DNA from: Pseudomonadaceae bacterium SI-3
Lineage (GTDB): Bacteria; Pseudomonadota; Gammaproteobacteria; Pseudomonadales; Pseudomonadaceae
DNA: 64,000 bases
Assembly (NCBI GenBank): GCA_004010935.1
Contig: CP026511.1
Span: forward strand, 2,666,001-2,730,000
Direction: 5' to 3'
Below, piece after piece: positions 56,475-64,000 of the stretch (positions are counted from its first letter, which is position 1; every line of letters begins with the position of its first letter). The notes below the pieces were generated by a model that was not told the DNA's origin, ran no database searches, and saw only the letters and a list, made by a program, of their open reading frames with translations. The translations under genes and the position numbers were made by a program.

Positions 56475-56907
56475 TCAGATACGCAGCGCAACGCCCAGTC
56501 GCAATTCGCGGCCAGGCTCGTAACTGCCGTGAATGCCTTCATAGCCGGGAATGCTTTCGGAATCTTCGTTGCTGGTGTGATCCAGGTACTGCTTGTCGAA
56601 CAGGTTCTTCAGCGTCCAGGTTGATTACGAGTCGGTCATCGCTTAACGCCGACCACTGGGCATAAAGGTCGTGCACGCCGTAACCGGGTTTGTCGAGGGT
56701 GCCCACACCGGTCCGCAGCGAATCGACAGCCGTGACGAAGCGGCCCTGCCAGCCGTAGCTCAGTCTGTCAGTTGCACGATATTCGGCAAAACCGATCCCG
56801 GTGTCGCCCAGGGTCGTGCCCAACCCGCTGTGCTCGTAGACATTGAGCTCCTCACCGTCCAGCTCGACATCGTTGTGGTGGTAGCTCAGCCCGAAGACGC
56901 GAAGCAA
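56475..56907 (-). pseudogene. C-terminal remnant of a TonB-dependent receptor
   Basis: The minus strand encodes the last barrel strands of a TonB-dependent siderophore-type receptor: LSYHHNDVELDGEELNVYEHSG, YGWQGRFVTAVDSLRTGVGTLDKPGYGVHDLYAQWSA and, after a +1 shift near 56621, LKNLFDKQYLDHTSNEDSESIPGYEGIHGSYEPGRELRLGVALRI. The end at 56475 carries the usual final aromatic-poor strand. The N-terminal plug and most strands are missing: the 5' side runs into the 3' end of the diguanylate cyclase gene. So it is both truncated and frameshifted. Confidence 0.8.
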
Positions 56908-58382
56908 ACTCTGTTTCGACCAGTTTGCTTGGCGGTGTATAGCGCATCGTCAGCCCGGACAATCAAGCTACTGGAGTCATCCACTGCTGGTATGGCGGAC
57001 GCAACCCCTACGCTTACCGTGATTCGCACCGGGCCGCGGTCAGTAGGAATAACGGCATTCTCAACCGCCACCCGCAGCTTTTCAGCAACGAGCACGGCGC
57101 CTTCTGCGTCTGTATGAGGGAGAATCAAGCCAAACTCCTCTCCTCCAAGTCTGCCGAATACGTCATGCGTGCGGAGCACGGCGCTGCAGAGCGACGACAA
57201 CTCTTTCAATACGACGTCGCCAATCGGATGCCCGTACGTATCGTTCACCTGTTTGAAGAAGTCGATGTCAAGCAACACCAGGCTGAGCGGTGCGTCGTGG
57301 CGCAGCGAACGGCCTAGTTCGCTTTCCAAAGTCTCAAGAAAATCACGCCGGCTCCGAGCCCCTGTCAGCAGATCAATGCTGATGATTTCTCGCAGCGAGT
57401 CATGTGCACGCTTTAGCGCCGCCGTGCTTTTTAGGTGCCGCTGCGTAGCGAAGTAGAGAAATGAAGCGAAAGCGAGCAGTAAGATCGAGATTGCAGCAGC
57501 ACAGGAAATCAGGAATTGGCTTCGTTCCCGAAACGCTGCCAAGTATTCGGCGGGTGAAAGCTGAACGATGACGACCAGGCCGGCTTCCTTCAGACGTCGA
57601 TACGCGGTCAGGCGATCAAGCTGATCGATGGCGCTCGGTCCTCGATAAAAGCCATTGTCGGGTTTCGTGCTATCGAAATAGGGACGATCCCCAGGCACCA
57701 CCATTCCGTCCAGGCGCGCATCAAGGTTGATCGAAGAGGCCGCTGCGCGTGGCACCCGGTCCAGACCGACCAGAGCGATTAGCCCATGGCTCCCGATGTT
57801 GATCTGTTTGTAGAAATCGGTGAAGAACGCAACCGGGATCGAAAGAACGACCACCCCGGAAAACTCTCCGTCCTTAATAACCGGTCTGGTTAACTGTATG
57901 GACCAGATTTCCGAGACGCGGCCGAGTATCGGTTTACTCACAAACAGCTGGTCTTGCCCAAGGTTGTCTCGGTGCACGCGAAAATGTTCGCGATCGCTCA
58001 GGTCGACTTTTCTGGCCAGCGAGTCCAGAGACGAGCCAACCAACCATCCATCTGCATCTATCAGTGCGAGCTGGCCGACCAGAGTCTCGTACCGTGGAAG
58101 TTTTGTTTTGGCTATCATCTGAAACGCGTCAGGGTCCTTTACCAGCTCCTCACGCACGTCCTGTATCAAGGCGTCGGCGTAACGGACGACACTGCGTACA
58201 TGCTCTTCGAACGCTATCGCCAGATTCATCGCGTCATTGCGCGCGGCTTGTTCTACCAGCTCACTTTCATGTTTTAGCCAAGCGTTAAGAATGGCCCACA
58301 TAGGGACCAGCGTCGCCAACAGCGCAGCGATAACTACGAGCCCGGCCTGAGCCTCGGTAGAGCGACGTCGGACCAATTTCAA
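56886..58382 (-). CDS. Membrane diguanylate cyclase with Cache-like sensor
   Basis: A 498-residue inner-membrane protein: first helix about 13-35, a large periplasmic dCache-like domain (LALIDADGWLVGSSLDSLARKVDLSDREHFRVHRD... VSKPILGRVSEIWSIQLTRPV), second helix about 290-312, and a GGDEF domain with the signature FGRLGGEEFG and an upstream inhibition site RTHD (RxxD). It makes cyclic-di-GMP and is likely product-inhibited. The C-terminal end GRNRVCFASSG overlaps the start of the TonB-receptor remnant, so the 3' end seems to be at a deletion junction, but the cyclase itself looks complete. Confidence 0.92.
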   Translation of the reverse strand: MKLVRRRSTEAQAGLVVIAALLATLVPMWAILNAWLKHESELVEQAARNDAMNLAIAFEEHVRSVVRYADALIQDVREELVKDPDAFQMIAKTKLPRYETLVGQLALIDADGWLVGSSLDSLARKVDLSDREHFRVHRDNLGQDQLFVSKPILGRVSEIWSIQLTRPVIKDGEFSGVVVLSIPVAFFTDFYKQINIGSHGLIALVGLDRVPRAAASSINLDARLDGMVVPGDRPYFDSTKPDNGFYRGPSAIDQLDRLTAYRRLKEAGLVVIVQLSPAEYLAAFRERSQFLISCAAAISILLLAFASFLYFATQRHLKSTAALKRAHDSLREIISIDLLTGARSRRDFLETLESELGRSLRHDAPLSLVLLDIDFFKQVNDTYGHPIGDVVLKELSSLCSAVLRTHDVFGRLGGEEFGLILPHTDAEGAVLVAEKLRVAVENAVIPTDRGPVRITVSVGVASAIPAVDDSSSLIVRADDALYTAKQTGRNRVCFASSG

Positions 58383-58704
58383 TCTCCAGAGCGGCGTCTA
58401 TACAGTTGGGCAAGTACGCGTCCACCAAGACAGCGAAATACCTGTAGGGCTATCGAATGACAGCGCTATAGAGCCGTAGAGTCAAAATGCTATCACCCTT
58501 AATCAAACCGTCAAAAATAATTTCCAAAAAGATGGTGCCGCATGGCTAGCGGAACGAAAAACAGACGGATTCGTGGGCCTAGGCATCCAGACACGTCTGG
58601 CCTCACGTTGGCCCGAATGCTGCTGCCTTGTTCCAGGCTCATTCCCCACGTGTCGAGCTGCACACGCTCTGGACTGGTAGTGGCGATGGATCAGACTTTA
58701 GTCC
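58383..58704. other. 322-bp gap with AT-rich segment
   Basis: It lies between the HDOD gene stop and the cyclase start, both on the minus strand. The stretch 58490-58535 is AT-rich and probably holds the cyclase promoter. No gene or terminator is evident. Confidence 0.45.
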
Positions 58705-59907
58705 TCAGGCTCGTTCGCGCGGCGCTCGCTCAAGAATCGCCTCATCGAGTCGAAGCAGTCGAACTGCTCGGTCTTGGAGCAAATCGTCAATGGGGCTGGA
58801 AGGTGGTAAGCGCAGCAATGATCCGGTCACGTTGAGCACCAGCGCTTCACGGGTGAAAACCTCCGCGCCCAGGGAATAGAACGCGGCGATAAGCTGGCGT
58901 AACCCCAACGGTAATCTCCATTGCGCTCGAAGGGCTGATCCAAAGCTGGCGGAGCGTTCGCGCAATGCGCAGTGAATTTCGTCCTCCGTCAGCTCACCAC
59001 CGCTATCCAGCCACTCCTGCAAGCTTCTAAGCAGAGCAAGCTCGCCGATGTTGTGCAGCAGCCCGGCCGTGTAGGAGAGCTCCGTGTCGAGCTTGAGTCT
59101 GCTTGCAAGCCAATGAGCAAGATCGGCGGCGCGCTGGGCATACTCGGCGCTGGAAGCTGCCTGATGCTTTAAGCGGGGATCCGACAAGGTGGCATTGTTC
59201 TGAACCGCTAGCTGCAAGGTTAGATTCAGTGCTCGCTTCACACCAAGGCGCGGCAAAGCCTGGCCAAGTGTCTTGCACACAGCGCCGTTGTGCTGCCCAG
59301 CACTGTTGGCAATGGACACCAGGCGCGCCGTAATCTGAGGATCTGACGATAGCTTCGATTCCAGCATCGCGAGGTCCCAGTCTTCCGTCTGCATGCAGGC
59401 CGCGACCGCAACCTGCACCGACTCCAAAACCGGCGCACCGGCGTTGTTGGAGCGCATTCGGTCTAGAAAGCCGCTTAGCGTCCCGGTTGCGCTAGCGGTC
59501 TGTGTGCTTACTATGCGGGGACCGGGCAACAGCGAGTTCAGGCGAACTCGCAAGTCGGCCAGGCTGTAAGGCTTTTTCAAATAGGCTTTCGGTGCCAACG
59601 GACGCACGGCACGCACACTGACGCCGTCCACCCGGTCGCTGATGACTATGGCGGGCAACAGCCGCGTCGCTTGGTGATTGCGCAGCTCGTGCAGTAGGTT
59701 TCGAGCATCCAATTGCGCCAGCTCACCGTCAGCCATCAAGAAGCTCGGCGGTTGCTTTCGACAGACCCTGAGTGCCGACTGGCCATCATTAACCTGAACA
59801 GTCCGGATTCCTGGACGAAGTGCTACGACCAGGCGGGCAAGCTCGTCAGCGCGCCAGGGCTCGTTATAGGCAATCAATACATAGGACATGCTCGCTGAGA
59901 CGCTCAC
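58705..59907 (-). CDS. HDOD-domain protein with degenerate receiver
   Basis: A 400-residue soluble protein. Residues 7-130 have a receiver-like fold: the aspartate of LMADGEL and the lysine of YLKKPYS are present, but the paired acidic residues usual after the first strand are replaced (LIAYNEPW), so phosphorylation is doubtful. Residues about 160-360 are an HDOD domain (KLSSDPQITARLVSIANSAG, LGVKRALNLTLQLAV, YTAGLLHNIGELALL), used in bacterial signalling as a degenerate HD fold. GTG at 59907 has ACGGAG upstream; ATG 59889 (MSYVLIAY) is the alternative. Next to a diguanylate cyclase gene; the partner is unknown. Confidence 0.88.
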   Translation of the reverse strand: MSVSASMSYVLIAYNEPWRADELARLVVALRPGIRTVQVNDGQSALRVCRKQPPSFLMADGELAQLDARNLLHELRNHQATRLLPAIVISDRVDGVSVRAVRPLAPKAYLKKPYSLADLRVRLNSLLPGPRIVSTQTASATGTLSGFLDRMRSNNAGAPVLESVQVAVAACMQTEDWDLAMLESKLSSDPQITARLVSIANSAGQHNGAVCKTLGQALPRLGVKRALNLTLQLAVQNNATLSDPRLKHQAASSAEYAQRAADLAHWLASRLKLDTELSYTAGLLHNIGELALLRSLQEWLDSGGELTEDEIHCALRERSASFGSALRAQWRLPLGLRQLIAAFYSLGAEVFTREALVLNVTGSLLRLPPSSPIDDLLQDRAVRLLRLDEAILERAPRERA

Positions 59908-60357
59908 GCTACCGCTCCGTTATCAATGACCCGTTGGCACACAGAAGCGCGAGCCGAGCGGCCGTTGGCGGGCGCAGCTTTGGCAATACTGCTCAAGACA
60001 TACGCTCAGCGTCGCAACGCCGCCACCTACGAAGCCAGCATAAAGCCATGCATCAGAATGTCATTGACGGCGCGCAACACCGATCTAGATAGCCGGCTTT
60101 AAGGAGCCGCGGGCGATAGACCAACACTCTTCGCCGAGGGCGCGTAACGAACAGCGCGACGCGACCGCAAGGCGCAGCGCCGCAATAACGGAAACGTCTA
60201 GGAGCGCCCTAACCGACCAGGACACTCATCCAGCGCCAGGAAGAGCAGCCCGGCCCAGGATAGCGATACGTGCGAGCAAACGGCTCCCAGCCCCGGAACG
60301 CGACCTCACGATCACGGCTGCTCTCCCTCGGCCAGGCGCAATGAACCTTTTATAGCG
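59908..60357. other. 450-bp region without a supported gene
   Basis: It is the 5' flank of the HDOD gene and the 3' flank of the small proline-rich gene. Only short frames without ribosome-binding sites are present. I see no terminator, repeat or RNA gene. Confidence 0.45.
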
Positions 60358-60573
60358 TCAGGGCAACGGGTTACCTAACCCCGGCTCGTTCGGGTCGATA
60401 TCGGGCGTGCTTTTCGGCGGGTCTGAGGGCTGGGTGCCCTTGTCATGTCCAGAACCGGGTTGGACATCTGGATTATCGGTAATGAAATCAGGCTCAGGAG
60501 AATGGCTGGGGTTCTGGTCCTGTCCCGGCACCGGTTGTTGATTGTGGGGTCTGTCAAGCGGATCGATACTCAT
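60358..60573 (-). CDS. Small proline/aspartate-rich disordered protein
   Basis: A 71-residue hydrophilic protein starting MSIDPLDRPHNQQPVPGQDQ with a strong ribosome-binding site (GGGAGGTG). Pro, Asp, Gly and Gln dominate (PDVQPGSGHDKGTQPSDPPKS), so it is almost certainly disordered. No signal peptide or known motif is visible. Function unknown. It is divergent from the acyl-CoA synthetase gene. Confidence 0.65.
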   Translation of the reverse strand: MSIDPLDRPHNQQPVPGQDQNPSHSPEPDFITDNPDVQPGSGHDKGTQPSDPPKSTPDIDPNEPGLGNPLP

Positions 60574-60740
60574 GGAACACCTCCCGTTAACCATACGTGG
60601 TTCCAAGATTCGATGCAGTTGCGGGTGATTGGTGCCAGCCACAGGTCGTGCCGCAGAGTTTGTCCAAACCGCTCATCCACCTTGGTGGCATTTGCCATTG
60701 TTGCGGGCACCACGCAGCGCCAATATCCGGACAACCCAAT

Positions 60741-60748
60741 AACAACAA
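60741..60748 (+). promoter_or_regulatory. Hfq/Crc-type A-rich motif at the acyl-CoA synthetase gene
   Basis: AACAACAA (with AATAACAA overlapping upstream) lies just before CCAGGAGCC, the ribosome-binding site for the gene at 60765. Confidence 0.5.
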
Positions 60749-60764
60749 GATCCAGGAGCCAGCC

Positions 60765-62399
60765 ATGCGCGATCATGCCACTGCGGCCAGCGAATTCGAC
60801 TTTCAGCAGACGGTCTCGGCCATCCTCAGCGGTGATCTCTCCGCCATGAATGCCTGCGTCGAGTGTTGTGACCGTCACGCCGATTCGGACAAGGTCGCAC
60901 TTATCTGGGAAGGCCGCGACGGCCAGCGAGCCACCTGGACCTTCGCACAGCTCAAGGAAGCCTCGGCGCGCTTCGCCAATCTGTTGGACAGTTATGGCAT
61001 CAAGCCGGGCGATACCGTAGCCGGTCTGTTGCCGCGCACCCCCGAATTGCTCGTCACCATTGTTGGCACATGGCGCGCTGGCGCTATCTATCAGCCGCTG
61101 TTTACCGCCTTCGGCCCAAAAGCGGTCGAGCATCGAGTCAAGGAATCCGGCGCCAAGCTGGTCGTCACCGATGCCGCCAACAGCGAGAAGCTGGACGCCA
61201 TTGAAAGCGCCCCGCGCCGCCTGGTCGTAGGCGATGGCGCCGACGACTTCTGGACCCAGGTCAACCAGCAATCGAGCGAATTCGAGCCGGTGCTGCTGGC
61301 GGGTGACGCACCCTTTCTCGCCATGTTCACCTCCGGCACCACCGGACCGGCAAAGCAGCTGCATGTGCCGCTCAAGGCCATTGTCGCGTTCGTCACCTAC
61401 ATGCGCGATGCGGTCGACCTGCGACCCGAGGACAATTTCTGGAACATCGCTGATCCGGGTTGGGCGTACGGCCTGTATTACGCCGTCACCGGGCCGCTCG
61501 CCATGGGCCATTCCACTTTGTTTTATGAAGGCGGCTTCACCGTCGACAGCACTTGTCGCGTCGTCAATGAATACAAGATCACCAACATGGCAGGCTCACC
61601 CACCGCGTTTCGCCTGCTGTTGGCGGCCAAGGACGAGGTCGAGGGCAAGATCAAGGGTCGCCTGCGCGCCGTGAGCAGCGCAGGCGAGCCGCTCACCCCC
61701 GAAGTGATCCGCTGGTTCAGCAGCGGCCTTGGCTGCACGATCCACGACCATTACGGACAGACCGAACTCGGCATGGTCCTGTGCAACCACCATGCGCTGA
61801 GCCATACCGTACGCATCGGCACGGCGGGCTACGCGATGCCCGGGCACCGCGTCGTGGTGATCGATGATCAACAACGCGAGCTGGAGCCCGGCAAACCAGG
61901 AATGCTCGCGCTGGACCGCAACCAGTCTCCCCTGCTGTGGTTCAACGGTTATGCGGGCACCCGCACCAAAGCCTTCGTCGGGCATTACTACCTGAGCGGC
62001 GACACCGTCGAGCTCAATGACGACGGCAGCATCAGCTTCGTTGGCCGCGCCGATGACGTGATCACCACATCCGGCTACCGGGTCGGCCCTTTCGACGTGG
62101 AAAGCGCCCTGGTGGAACACCCGGCCGTGATCGAAGCGGCGGTGATCGGCAAGCCCGATCCAGAGCGCACCGAATTGGTGAAGGCCTTCGTTGTGCTGCA
62201 TGCGAGCCACAATGCCGATCCAGCATTGGCCGACGAGCTGCAACAACACGTGCGTCAGCGCCTTTCCGCCCACGCCTACCCGCGCGAAATCGAGTTCGTC
62301 AGCGAACTTCCGAAGACCCCGAGCGGAAAAATTCAGCGATTCCTGCTGCGCGACCGGGAAAAGACAGCGCAGCAAACCACAACAGCAGCGGCGAGCTGA
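60765..62399 (+). CDS. AMP-forming acyl-CoA synthetase
   Basis: A 544-residue acyl-adenylate-forming enzyme. The ATP loop is FTSGTTGPAK, followed by YGQTELGM (adenine and acyl site), YYLSGDTVELNDDGSISFVGRADDVITTSGYRVGPFDVESALVEHP and the C-terminal TPSGKIQR with catalytic Lys522. It is related to acetyl/propionyl and medium-chain (ACSM-type) CoA synthetases rather than long-chain FadD; the acid cannot be told from sequence. The ATG at 60765 with CAGGAG is chosen over an upstream in-frame extension. The upstream A-rich motif suggests a catabolic role. It is followed by a terminator and a hydrolase gene. Confidence 0.9.
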   Translation: MRDHATAASEFDFQQTVSAILSGDLSAMNACVECCDRHADSDKVALIWEGRDGQRATWTFAQLKEASARFANLLDSYGIKPGDTVAGLLPRTPELLVTIVGTWRAGAIYQPLFTAFGPKAVEHRVKESGAKLVVTDAANSEKLDAIESAPRRLVVGDGADDFWTQVNQQSSEFEPVLLAGDAPFLAMFTSGTTGPAKQLHVPLKAIVAFVTYMRDAVDLRPEDNFWNIADPGWAYGLYYAVTGPLAMGHSTLFYEGGFTVDSTCRVVNEYKITNMAGSPTAFRLLLAAKDEVEGKIKGRLRAVSSAGEPLTPEVIRWFSSGLGCTIHDHYGQTELGMVLCNHHALSHTVRIGTAGYAMPGHRVVVIDDQQRELEPGKPGMLALDRNQSPLLWFNGYAGTRTKAFVGHYYLSGDTVELNDDGSISFVGRADDVITTSGYRVGPFDVESALVEHPAVIEAAVIGKPDPERTELVKAFVVLHASHNADPALADELQQHVRQRLSAHAYPREIEFVSELPKTPSGKIQRFLLRDREKTAQQTTTAAAS

Positions 62400-62477
62400 A
62401 CCCAGACGGTCGGCACCTTACAACCCGGCGGCGTCAGGCCCCGCCAGTAAATGCTATCAGCGTGGCGTAAGCCTTCG

Positions 62478-62502
62478 GCGGCCCAGGTGGCCGCTTCTTT
62501 TT
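62478..62502 (+). terminator. Probable intrinsic terminator after the acyl-CoA synthetase gene
   Basis: GCGGCC-CAGGT-GGCCGC followed by TTCTTTTT: 6-bp GC stem, 5-nt loop, T-rich tail. It lies 79 bp after the stop codon. Confidence 0.75.
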
Positions 62503-62574
62503 GGCAGCCGGCATGACGGCTGCCCACACTCGCGCCGAGGGATACCAACCTGAGCCGGCGATATTAGGATTCTC

Positions 62575-63399
62575 ATGACCGTTTCGACCGAAGACCGCAT
62601 GCTGCCCACCGAGCACGGCGACGTATTCACGCGGCGCTGGCGCACCCGTCATTCGCGTAGAACGCCCATCGTCCTGATGCACGATTCCCTCGGCTGCGTC
62701 GAGCTGTGGCGCGACTTTCCCGAGCGCCTTGCTGTGGCCACCGAGCGCGACGTCATTGCCTACGACCGGCTCGGCTTTGGTCGCTCCGCAGCGCATCCGG
62801 GTGGCTGGTCGAACAGCTTCATTCGCGACGAAGCCGAGCGGTACTTTCCGCCAGTGCGGCACGCGCTGGATATCGAGCATTTCATCGCGCTCGGCCACAG
62901 CGTAGGCGGCATCATGGCCGCCAGCCTAGCCGCCCATCACCCTGACAATTGTCACGCGCTAATCACCATCGCCGCCCTTGCCTTTGTCGAAGATCGAACC
63001 TTGCAAGGCATCCGCGCCACTCAGGCAGCATTTGCCGAACCGGGCCAGGTCGACCGCCTACGGAAATACCACGGCGCAAAGGCCGAGTGGATTCTCTGGG
63101 CGTGGATCGACACCTGGCTTTCGGACAGTTATGCCAACTGGACAATCGAAGAAAGCGCCCCGGGCTTCGCCTGCCCGTTACTGGCCATTCATGGCCGGGA
63201 AGACGAATACGGTTCGCTGGATCATCTTCACCGTGTCGCTGCGCTGGGGAGCGGCAGCGTGCAGAAGCTTCCGCTCGACGGCTGTCAGCACGTTCCTCAT
63301 CGTGAGCGGCCTGAGGCAGTAATCGAGACGGTTGCCCGCTTTCTCCAAGAGCAGGGGGAAGTAGGGCTGCTGGGAGTGGGCGGTTTATCGCGCGCTTGA
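62575..63399 (+). CDS. Alpha/beta hydrolase
   Basis: A 274-residue cytosolic alpha/beta hydrolase without signal peptide. VLMHDSLGCVELWRDFPERLA, YDRLGFGRSAAHPG, the nucleophile elbow GHSVGG (S109), HGREDEYG (acid) and GCQHVPHRE (histidine) are all present. Family members include esterases, haloperoxidase-like and epoxide hydrolases; substrate unknown. The start follows AGGA. Its 3' end overlaps the convergent exporter gene by 15 bp. Confidence 0.88.
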   Translation: MTVSTEDRMLPTEHGDVFTRRWRTRHSRRTPIVLMHDSLGCVELWRDFPERLAVATERDVIAYDRLGFGRSAAHPGGWSNSFIRDEAERYFPPVRHALDIEHFIALGHSVGGIMAASLAAHHPDNCHALITIAALAFVEDRTLQGIRATQAAFAEPGQVDRLRKYHGAKAEWILWAWIDTWLSDSYANWTIEESAPGFACPLLAIHGREDEYGSLDHLHRVAALGSGSVQKLPLDGCQHVPHRERPEAVIETVARFLQEQGEVGLLGVGGLSRA

Positions 63400-64000
63400 A
63401 TAGAAGGCCAGCGCGGTAGCCGTGATCAGGATCAGCCCCATGCCGACAATCTGCAGGCCCGCCAGGCTTTCGTTCAAAACTGCGACGCCGAACAGCGTCG
63501 CACTCACCGGCTCAACCATTGCCACCACCGAGGCGACAGATGGCGCGGTATGGTGCAGGCCGATGATATACAGCGTGAAGGACAACCCCGCGCCAAGCAC
63601 GCCCAGTAGCATGAACAGCGGCCAGCTCGGCGAACGGAAAACAGCCATCACCTGGTTGGCCTCGACAAGCCAGATAAATACCGTAACAAGCGCGGCGAAA
63701 GCGATGACAAGAATCGCCTGTGGGGTGCCGTGCGGCGCCGCATATTTGAAGCCGAAAATGAATACCGCGTAGGACAGCCCTGCAAGCAGTCCGGCGCCCG
63801 CGCCGATCAACGTGACGCCACCCGCGCCATTCTCGTAGACGCCTGTCAGCAGCACGATGCCAAGCATCACCATCCCGATCGCGACCCACTTCAGTGGAGT
63901 CGATCGTTCCAGTTTGAGAACGAATGACACCAGGTAAACGAACACTGGCGCGCAATACATCAGCGTCGCTGCAACGGCTACGCTGCTTTGCCTGATGCTT
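63385..64000 (-). CDS. EamA/DMT-family transporter, partial (5' end outside window)
   Basis: The minus-strand frame stays open to the window edge, so the first part of the protein is missing; about 205 residues are seen. They contain the second half of a drug/metabolite (EamA) transporter with five or six helices: VAVAATLMYCAPVFVYLVSF, LKWVAIGMVMLGIVLLTG, GAGAGLLAGLSYAVFIFGFKYAAPHG, LGVLGAGLSFTLYIIGLHHTAPSVASVVAMVEPVSATLFGVAVLNE. Such proteins export amino acids or other small metabolites. The substrate is unknown. Confidence 0.9.
   Translation of the reverse strand, partial: SIRQSSVAVAATLMYCAPVFVYLVSFVLKLERSTPLKWVAIGMVMLGIVLLTGVYENGAGGVTLIGAGAGLLAGLSYAVFIFGFKYAAPHGTPQAILVIAFAALVTVFIWLVEANQVMAVFRSPSWPLFMLLGVLGAGLSFTLYIIGLHHTAPSVASVVAMVEPVSATLFGVAVLNESLAGLQIVGMGLILITATALAFYSSAR

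Overview
The window looks like chromosomal DNA of a Pseudomonas-type gammaproteobacterium, most likely of the Stutzerimonas (P. stutzeri) group. This rests on the high GC content, the sets of pca, hmg, liu and ato genes, PcaR- and HmgR-type operators, Hfq/Crc-type A-rich motifs at start sites, three methyl-accepting chemotaxis proteins, and short dispersed palindromes beginning GTAGGGTGG. I see no rRNA, tRNA, CRISPR array, phage or complete insertion sequence. The genus is an inference.

Layout. 0-5 kb: end of the leucine/isovalerate (liu) cluster, with the biotin-carrier end of methylcrotonyl-CoA carboxylase, HMG-CoA lyase, a succinyl-CoA:acetoacetate CoA-transferase pair and the MerR regulator LiuR; an MCP gene lies antisense inside it. 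5-10.4 kb: a TRAP transporter (dctPQM-type) and its sigma-54 activator, with a candidate -24/-12 promoter and repeated enhancer-like sites upstream of dctP. 10.4-12 kb: a GNAT protein and 3-hydroxybutyrate dehydrogenase. 12.4-23 kb: signalling block with two soluble hybrid histidine kinases (one frameshifted), phosphoglucomutase, decayed gene ends and a GGDEF-EAL protein. 23-29 kb: LysR, VOC, AraC, secreted alpha/beta hydrolase and CPA1 antiporter genes. 29-40 kb: aromatic catabolism (tannase-family esterase, OprD-type porin, pcaIJ-pcaF-pcaD, pcaR) and a second MCP. 40-45 kb: LysR and a ketone-body operon (scoAB copy 2, atoB, atoE). 45-47 kb: dispersed repeats and a Cache-type MCP. 47.7-52.5 kb: a compact operon of MBOAT acyltransferase, FkbH-like HAD protein, acyl carrier protein and membrane-anchored SGNH protein. 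52.6-56 kb: homogentisate catabolism (hmgA, fahA, divergent hmgR). 56-64 kb: TonB-receptor remnant, diguanylate cyclase, HDOD protein, acyl-CoA synthetase, hydrolase and part of an EamA exporter.

How they work together. Most metabolic genes converge on acetoacetate, acetyl-CoA and succinyl-CoA: leucine and isovalerate (liu), 3-hydroxybutyrate (bdhA), short-chain acids and acetoacetate (sco/ato), tyrosine and phenylalanine through homogentisate (hmg), and protocatechuate/catechol through beta-ketoadipate (pca). Each of three catabolic blocks has an MCP beside it. A-rich AAnAAnAA motifs at many of the catabolic start sites suggest common Hfq/Crc control. The most novel item is the MBOAT/FkbH/ACP/SGNH operon. 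It has the architecture of a DltABCD-like surface acylation system, but an FkbH-type enzyme takes the place of the adenylating ligase, which suggests transfer of a glyceryl-type group.
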